Assembly (NCBI GenBank): GCA_041392625.1
Contig: JAWKLR010000002.1
Span: 186,001-250,000 of the forward strand
Direction: 5' to 3'
Source: M3007 sp041392625
Lineage (GTDB): Bacteria > Bacteroidota > Bacteroidia > Chitinophagales > Saprospiraceae
DNA length: 64,000 nt
Part shown: in pieces, positions 58,891 through 64,000 of the stretch
How positions within the stretch are numbered: the stretch's first letter is position 1
Layout: every line of letters begins with the position of its first letter
Program-made: the position numbers and the translations under genes
The notes under the pieces: generated by a model
What the model was told of the DNA's origin: nothing
The model's input: the letters and a program-made list of their open reading frames with translations, nothing else
The model's database searches: none

Positions 58891-59136
58891 GCTTAGTGAG
58901 TTGTGGTTTCCTGGTAAACTAGGCGATTGCCGGGGCCATGCCATCTAAAGGCATGCGCTTACCAATCGAACGGCCTGAAAGATAAAATATTTTATCATTG
59001 TATGCCCGAAAAATAGCTGTTTTTGACATGAACATGCCTTACTTTGCAGTTGTCAAAAACAGACAACAGATAAAACAATCCGATCCGGCAGATGTTTCAG
59101 GCTTGCCCGGATGCACGATTTTTTAAAATACTTTTT

Positions 59137-59457
59137 ATGCTCCTTTACAACGTAACCGTTACCATTGACCTCGATATTAAGTCCGACTGGCTGAAGTGGA
59201 TGAAAGAAACGCACATTCCCGATGTGATGTCAACCGGCATGTTTATTTCCTATCGCATGAGCCAACTGCTCAACCACGAACACACTGACTCCGAAATCTT
59301 TTCGATTCAGTATTTGGTAAAAGACCAGGCGCACCTCGACCGGTACCAGACAGAGTTTGCTCCCAGTTTACAACAGGATCACAGCCAGCGTTACAGCGGC
59401 AAATTTGCGACCTTTCGCACCCTGATGGAAGTACTCGACCACAACGAACAACTTTAG
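59137..59457 (+). CDS. DUF4286 family protein
   Basis: A 106-residue protein of the Bacteroidota-specific DUF4286 family: MLLYNVTVTIDLDIKSDWLKWMKETHIPDVMSTG (cut as YNVTVTIDLDI and WLKWMKETHIPDVM) at the start and SGKFATFRTLMEVL near the end. It has a ferredoxin-like alpha/beta pattern and no signal peptide. The start at 59137 agrees with the family length; 15 in-frame upstream codons are dropped. It lies 36 bases upstream of the nucleotidyltransferase gene on the same strand. Function unknown. Confidence 0.88.
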   Translation: MLLYNVTVTIDLDIKSDWLKWMKETHIPDVMSTGMFISYRMSQLLNHEHTDSEIFSIQYLVKDQAHLDRYQTEFAPSLQQDHSQRYSGKFATFRTLMEVLDHNEQL

Positions 59458-59493
59458 AGCCTCCTTTTTTAATTTAATTTTCAAGAAAAAATA

Positions 59494-60396
59494 ATGGGAA
59501 AACCCACCTTATTGATACTCGCAGCAGGAATTGGAAGCCGGTATGGCGGACTAAAACAAGTAGATGGAATGGGATCGGGCGGAGAAGCAATCCTGGAATA
59601 TTCCGTATTTGATGCCATCCGCGCTGGATTTGGAAAAGTGGTCTTTGTTATTCGAAAAGATATCGAGCAGGCTTTCCGTGAAAAGGTTGGCAAGCGTGTG
59701 GAAAAACAGATTGAAGTGGACTATGTGTACCAGGAATTCAGCACCGGGATTGACTGGACAAATGACATTCCACACCGTGAAAAACCCTGGGGAACCGGTC
59801 AGGCCATGCTGGCCGCAGCATCCGTAATCAACGAACCTTTTGCCACGGTGAATGCCGATGATTTTTACGGCGCACACGCCTTTCAAACTCTTGGTGATTT
59901 TCTTGCCAATCAAAGCAGCCCGGAACGCTTCGGTATGGTTGCCTACCAACTAGGCAAAACCCTCTCAGAAAACGGCTCCGTCTCCCGGGGTGTTTGCGAT
60001 GTAAGTCCCGACGGGTTCCTGGATACCATAAACGAGCGCACAAAAATTGAACGGCAGGGATCCGAAATTATCTTCACTGAAAACGGAGAGCAACTGCTAC
60101 TCGATGAACAAACGCCCGTTTCCATGAACCTCTGGGGCTTCCACCACAGTGTGATGGATGAAGCCCAAAGCCTGTTTCACAAGTTTGTGGAAAATCACAG
60201 GGACCAACCAAGGGCAGAATTTTACATCCCAACCATTGTAAGCCACATGATTGAAACTGGGAAGATGAAACTTCAGGTGCTCAACAGCGACAGCCAATGG
60301 TACGGTGTAACGTATCCGGAAGACAAAGACTCCGTCCAACAGGCACTGGCGCAGCTAGCAGCCAATGGATCTTATCCCAATCCACTCTGGACATAG
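59494..60396 (+). CDS. Sugar-phosphate nucleotidyltransferase
   Basis: A 300-residue NTP-transferase that would join a nucleotide to a sugar phosphate. Signature features are LLILAAGIGSRYGGLKQVDGMG at the N-terminus (cut as AAGIGSRYGGLKQ), FVIRKDIEQAF, PWGTGQAMLAA, and the metal-binding VNADDFYG. The C-terminal region (SVSRGVCDV, VSMNLWGFHHSVMDEA) is shorter and unlike the LbH-containing GlmU type. The exact sugar is not clear. It is the second gene after DUF4286 and convergent with the permease gene, with only 6 bases between stops. Confidence 0.9.
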   Translation: MGKPTLLILAAGIGSRYGGLKQVDGMGSGGEAILEYSVFDAIRAGFGKVVFVIRKDIEQAFREKVGKRVEKQIEVDYVYQEFSTGIDWTNDIPHREKPWGTGQAMLAAASVINEPFATVNADDFYGAHAFQTLGDFLANQSSPERFGMVAYQLGKTLSENGSVSRGVCDVSPDGFLDTINERTKIERQGSEIIFTENGEQLLLDEQTPVSMNLWGFHHSVMDEAQSLFHKFVENHRDQPRAEFYIPTIVSHMIETGKMKLQVLNSDSQWYGVTYPEDKDSVQQALAQLAANGSYPNPLWT

Positions 60397-60402
60397 AGCG
60401 TT

Positions 60403-62931
60403 TTACACTTCAGCCCGGAGCACCTCAAGCGGTGGTTTGCGCACAACCTCCCGTGAGTTGAGCAGACCGAGTAAAACCGTCAGTCCGGTAATCAGCAAAA
60501 AACTGAGCAGGAGCGGTGTCCACTCAAAGGAAAACGGGATGTGAAACGCAAACTGAGCCAGGGCCCAGGCTCCTGCAACCGACAAGCCGATACCGGCAAT
60601 GCACGCCAGCGTTCCGAGCAACAGGTATTCCAGGGCGTTGATCGCCAGAATTTGTCGGCGGGAAGCCCCAAGGGTCCGAAGCAAAACGCTTTCGCGCACC
60701 CGGGCAAACCGACTTTGGTAGATGGAACTTATCAGTACCAATAAGCCCGTCAGGATGCTAAACAAGGCCATAAATCGGATCACAAAAGAAACTTTGGTCA
60801 AAATTTCATCTACCGATTTCAGGATTTGGGTGATATCAATGGCTGAGACTGTGGGAAATTGCCGGACCAGATCCGATTGAATCGCTGCGGATTGTTCTGC
60901 ATTTTCCACCCTGGAAATCAGTACATGAAACTGGGGTGCTTTTTCCAAAACACCTTTGGGGAAAAGAACGAGGAAGTTGGTTTGCATCCGCTGGAAGTCC
61001 ACCTCCCGCACGCTACCAACCACCGTTTCCATCGGCACACCCTGTACATTGAATACAATTTTGCTACCGATTTCAGCTTTCAGGGCCCGCTGCAGCCGAT
61101 CTGAAATGGAAACCTCAATCGGTTCTCCATCCTGGTGTTCTCCGTGCCACTCGCCCTCAATTAATTTTTCCGAATCAATAAGACTATCCCGGAAGGTAAC
61201 CCGATATTCCCGGTCCCAAACCCAGCGCGCAATTTCCAGCGTAGTATCTTTTTTTGCCTCGGCCTTATTGATCCCGTCGACGCTTTCCATCCGGATTGTG
61301 ACGATGGGGACTTCCTGGAGTACCGGCATGTTGTGTTGGCGAACAATGGCCGCTACGCTGTCTTTTTCGTGGGTTTGAATATCAAATAAAATCATGTTGG
61401 GCTGGGTGCCGCTGCTAGAAAAAGCCACTTGCTGCAAAAGCAAACTTTGGATCAGGAACAGCGTGGACAAAAGCATGGTACCCAATCCGATGGTTACCAC
61501 CAGCAATACGGTTTGATTTTGAGGGCGAAACAGGTTGGCAATGCTTTGCCGCCATTCATACGACCATTTTTTCGGAAAAAAACGGCGCAATAAAAAGGTG
61601 AGCAGTACGGCCAGTCCCCACAGAACGAGGAATGCCAAGCCGACACCTACCATGAAAAACAGGGTGTCGCGCCAATTGCCCGTAAGCCACCAGGTAAAAC
61701 CCAGGAGCGACAAGCCGATTAACCCGTACACAGCCAATCGCAATCCCAACCCTGCACGCCGTTCACTGGCATCGACTGAAGCCCGAAGGGTGCGCAGCGG
61801 AGACGTTGTGAGGATGCTGGATAATGGCAAAAGCGCAAAGAGTACCGAGACACACAAGCCAAGCAGAATTCCCTGGCCGGCAGCGGCCCAGGAAATGGTA
61901 GTACTCACCTGATCGATGGGCAGGAGGTCCTTCCCAACCCAGGGTAAGAGTTTTTGCAAAAGCGCACCCAAACCAGCCCCAAGCAAAGCGCCAATTAGCC
62001 CGATTCCAATTACCTGTACCAGATAAACCATAAAGGCTTTGCGCCCACTGGCACCCAGACAACGCAAAACTGCCACCGTCGGAAGTTTGTCTTTTATATA
62101 CAAATGCACTGCACCGGCTACACCAATACAGCCCAAGAGGAGCGCAACAAATCCAACCAGGTTGAGGAAGGTGGAAACACTGCCGAGGGCCCGGCCGATT
62201 CGCTCTTTGTTCGACTCCACCGTTTCCAAATCCATTCGCGCATCTCGCAGGGGTTCCTCCAGTTCGGTGGCCAGCTTGGTTACGTCTTCCGGGTTAGGAA
62301 TACGGAAGTAGTATTGGTATTCTACCCGGCTCCCTTTTTTCACCAAACCCGTTGAATCCAGTTTGTCAAATGGAATCAAAACAACCGGTGCGATGGCAGA
62401 ACCAATGCCTGCCCGACCTGGGCGCGACAACAAATCGCCTTCGATCTCAAATTCCACATTGCCCACTTGTACCTGGTCGCCGACGTGGATACCAAACTGC
62501 AAAAACAACCCGTGCTCTACAAGGGCGGTCTCGTGTTCATGATAGGTTTGCCAGGCTTGTTCCGGTTCGCTTTTCCATTTTCCAAAATAGGGATAGCCCG
62601 GTTCTGCCGCACGGATGAGTGCCAGGCGGGTGTCCTCGGTCTTGGGGAAATAGGCCATGCTCATGAGGTTGTACACCCGGGCACGTTCGACACCGGGCAC
62701 CGACATAACGCGGTCCATAAGCGAGTCGGCAAGCGGCCGATTGCCCTCAATCATCAGGTCGGCACCCAGCAGCGATTTTGACTCTTTATCTATATCGTTG
62801 GTAAGGTTGTAACTAAACGACCGGACGGCGGTCAGCGCGGCAATGCCGGCAATAATAGCCGAGACAAAAAGCAGTAGCCGGGCGCGGTTGCGCCGACTGT
62901 CACGCCAGGCCATTTTAAAAATAAAATTCAT
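60403..62931 (-). CDS. FtsX-family ABC transporter permease (YbbP/MacB-like)
   Basis: An 842-residue permease with about ten membrane spans: an N-terminal span (LLLFVSAIIAGIAALTAV), a large periplasmic MacB_PCD-type domain (about 40-250), four spans and an FtsX block (ILTTSPLRTLRASV), a second periplasmic domain and a final FtsX block with RESVLLRTLGASRRQI. The duplicated FtsX layout fits YbbP-like exporters that move lipids or lipoproteins out of the inner membrane together with a YbbA/LolD-like ATPase. No ATPase gene is in the window, although the right flank continues beyond it. The ATG at 62931 is chosen over one at 62967. Confidence 0.88.
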   Translation of the reverse strand: MNFIFKMAWRDSRRNRARLLLFVSAIIAGIAALTAVRSFSYNLTNDIDKESKSLLGADLMIEGNRPLADSLMDRVMSVPGVERARVYNLMSMAYFPKTEDTRLALIRAAEPGYPYFGKWKSEPEQAWQTYHEHETALVEHGLFLQFGIHVGDQVQVGNVEFEIEGDLLSRPGRAGIGSAIAPVVLIPFDKLDSTGLVKKGSRVEYQYYFRIPNPEDVTKLATELEEPLRDARMDLETVESNKERIGRALGSVSTFLNLVGFVALLLGCIGVAGAVHLYIKDKLPTVAVLRCLGASGRKAFMVYLVQVIGIGLIGALLGAGLGALLQKLLPWVGKDLLPIDQVSTTISWAAAGQGILLGLCVSVLFALLPLSSILTTSPLRTLRASVDASERRAGLGLRLAVYGLIGLSLLGFTWWLTGNWRDTLFFMVGVGLAFLVLWGLAVLLTFLLRRFFPKKWSYEWRQSIANLFRPQNQTVLLVVTIGLGTMLLSTLFLIQSLLLQQVAFSSSGTQPNMILFDIQTHEKDSVAAIVRQHNMPVLQEVPIVTIRMESVDGINKAEAKKDTTLEIARWVWDREYRVTFRDSLIDSEKLIEGEWHGEHQDGEPIEVSISDRLQRALKAEIGSKIVFNVQGVPMETVVGSVREVDFQRMQTNFLVLFPKGVLEKAPQFHVLISRVENAEQSAAIQSDLVRQFPTVSAIDITQILKSVDEILTKVSFVIRFMALFSILTGLLVLISSIYQSRFARVRESVLLRTLGASRRQILAINALEYLLLGTLACIAGIGLSVAGAWALAQFAFHIPFSFEWTPLLLSFLLITGLTVLLGLLNSREVVRKPPLEVLRAEV

Positions 62932-63315
62932 GGTACGAGTTCGCAGTATAAGGCAGATGGGTTTCAAAAATCCGAAAAGCCCCGTTCAAAAGGATTGGTA
63001 TTCCGAAAGAAAACACGGAATTACCGATTTTGATCAAAAAATACGACCAACCCCACCCCCGTAGAGACGCGATGCTCGCGTCTAACCACAAACGGGAAAA
63101 AACAATAATCAGAAAAAACAACCACAAAAGGCAAATATTCCAATCTGCCGCCCAAAAAAATCAAAACATACCTGTACAGACGCACTACAGTGCGTCTCCA
63201 TCGTAATCTCATTTCTAAATGGATATATTGAAACCAGGAATCAGTTAAAGACGCGACAAATCGTATCTCTATGTATGGGAGGGCAGAATAACAAAATCAA
63301 AACCCAGTCACCAAA
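62932..63315. other. Intergenic region with repeated AGACGC hairpins
   Basis: A 384-base region with no gene. Two palindromes of similar design are seen: AGACGCGA-TGC-TCGCGTCT (63065-63083) and AGACGCACT-AC-AGTGCGTCT (63178-63197). A degraded third (AAGACGCGAC and CGTATCTCT) is near 63245-63268. Such GTAGAGACGC-type palindromes are dispersed repeats in several bacteria. Confidence 0.6.
63065..63197. repeat. Pair of AGACGC palindromes
   Basis: Two short hairpins with related arms (AGACGCGA and AGACGCACT) 95 bases apart; the second has almost no loop. They may be copies of one dispersed palindrome. Confidence 0.6.
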
Positions 63316-63771
63316 TCAACGCAACCGATCAGCGGAGTGATACAAGGCTGAGTCTTTCCGGATATTCCGCATGGCGAGCCATTCAAACAAAATTGCCAGA
63401 GCCGGCAAGGCACCACCAAAGCCAAAAGAAGTAACACCTCCTTCAGGAACAGCATCCAGGGTTGATTTCCCAACCACCCCAATCAATACAAGTAAAAAGA
63501 TACTCACCAGGATGGCTCCGCCAGCCAACATACCTTGCGTTTTAATCTGACTTTTGCGAAACAAAAAGATCGCAATAAGACAAACCAATCCTCCCAGCAC
63601 GCTCAATCCCAACAGGCCTACATTGTCCATTGGATTTAACATTCCGTCCGAGAGCTGTTCGACATTGCGGGCAGCACTTCCCACAGGAGCGATAATATAT
63701 GGCAGGGCGAATTGTCCAAAAAGAGCGGCCGCAGCCAAAAACAAAAAGATGGTTTGAATCCGTTGAATCAT
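63316..63771 (-). CDS. DUF4293 family membrane protein
   Basis: A 151-residue protein with four hydrophobic spans (IFLFLAAAALFGQFALPYI, VGLLGLSVLGGLVCLIAIF, MLAGGAILVSIFLLVLIGV and PALAILFEWLAM) and the conserved start MIQRIQT. It closes with a charged tail (NIRKDSALYHSADRLR), characteristic of DUF4293, in which the KDxxLxxSxDRLR end is typical. No function is established. The upstream region (63772 onwards) contains repeat modules. Confidence 0.88.
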   Translation of the reverse strand: MIQRIQTIFLFLAAAALFGQFALPYIIAPVGSAARNVEQLSDGMLNPMDNVGLLGLSVLGGLVCLIAIFLFRKSQIKTQGMLAGGAILVSIFLLVLIGVVGKSTLDAVPEGGVTSFGFGGALPALAILFEWLAMRNIRKDSALYHSADRLR

Positions 63772-63815
63772 TTTAATAGCTGATTGTTGGACGGCAAAGG
63801 TAAAACTAAAACGGG

Positions 63816-63860
63816 ATTGTTGGATTGTTTATTCGGGACGCTACGCTTTCCCTTGTTTAT
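63816..63860. repeat. Degenerate module C before module B
   Basis: TTGTTTATTCGGGACGCTAC, then GCTTTCCCTTGTTTATTTG: a divergent copy of module C directly followed by module B. Confidence 0.55.
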
Positions 63861-63866
63861 TTGTTT

Positions 63867-63966
63867 ATATAGAAGTGGTAAGTTGTAAGTAGCAAGTGAT
63901 AAGTTGACTTGTAATATGTCAAAAATGTACTTACTGCTTATCACTTACAACTTACCACTTCTATAT
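63867..63966. repeat. Intergenic palindromic repeat module B, copy 4
   Basis: A long palindrome: arms GAAGTGGTAAGTTGTAAGT and ACTTACAACTTACCACTTC (19 bases identical when inverted), centre TTGACTTGTAATATGTC and AAAAATGTAC. It runs to near the right window edge. Confidence 0.8.
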
Positions 63967-64000
63967 AAACAAATTCAACAATACGCTATTGTTTGTGGGT

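Noticed and set aside
1..64000. tRNA, rRNA, CRISPR, prophage or integron genes
   Set aside because: No cloverleaf, rRNA segment, phage structural gene or integrase was recognised on either strand.

Overview
The window looks like a chromosomal segment of a free-living Bacteroidota bacterium, most likely of the Saprospirales/Lewinella type. The grounds are several proteins with type IX secretion (T9SS) C-terminal sorting tails (types A and B), a TonB-dependent receptor with an N-terminal carboxypeptidase-regulatory domain, DUF4286 and DUF4293 family proteins, a 7TM-type AraC regulator, and repeated TAnnTTTG -7 promoter boxes, which are typical of the Bacteroidota primary sigma factor. There is no CRISPR array, tRNA or rRNA that I can support.

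Layout. 1-4776: an ECF sigma factor and the first codons of its probable anti-sigma partner, divergent from a TonB-dependent receptor, a small barrel-like protein and a GIN-domain lipoprotein. 4855-6471: an AT-rich T9SS propeller-like protein. 6507-10693: a minus-strand operon of MoxR ATPase, DUF3298-like protein, DUF58 protein and BatD/DUF4381-like membrane protein, i.e. the front half of an aerotolerance (Bat) operon with no von Willebrand BatA/BatB following. 10898-20131: thioredoxin-like protein, gyrB, a pterin dehydratase-aminotransferase pair, a vWA/T9SS protein, a FemAB/GNAT-like protein and a BamA-like barrel protein. 20589-26350: coiled-coil protein, a decayed IS3-family element inserted in an intergenic palindromic repeat, rpsA and a sterol-desaturase-family protein. 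26502-41281: arylsulfotransferase-like and subtilisin-like T9SS proteins, two DinB proteins, cupin, pepD, ABC exporter, a MITE-like element, AraC regulator, serine hydrolase, SH3 protein and M48 protease. 41672-45318: a second MoxR and a DtxR/MntR-Nramp manganese module whose transporter carries a C-terminal universal-stress domain. 45315-48931: hydrolase, VOC protein, helical-repeat protein, acetyltransferase. 48955-53858: tandemly duplicated lipoproteins fused to a badly disrupted metalloprotease, then a disrupted S41 peptidase. 53885-63771: SGNH esterase, meaB, T9SS type-B adhesin, DUF4286, nucleotidyltransferase, FtsX-type permease and DUF4293.

Two themes stand out. First, a family of composite intergenic repeats (three recurring modules, here called A, B and C) occurs at six or more loci, and one copy is the landing site of the IS3 element. 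Second, frame disruptions are strongly clustered (about 40.46-40.53, 41.96-42.05, 44.13-44.83 and 50.44-53.86 kb, plus the IS), while the other genes are intact. This is either local gene decay or locally poor sequence quality, and it must be settled before the pseudogene calls are used.

No clearly new defence or mobile system was found. The most promising items for follow-up are the composite repeats, the MITE with TTA target duplication, the Nramp-Usp fusion under a DtxR-like operator, the abbreviated MoxR/DUF58 operon with an inserted DUF3298-like gene, and the tandem lipoprotein/metalloprotease junction.
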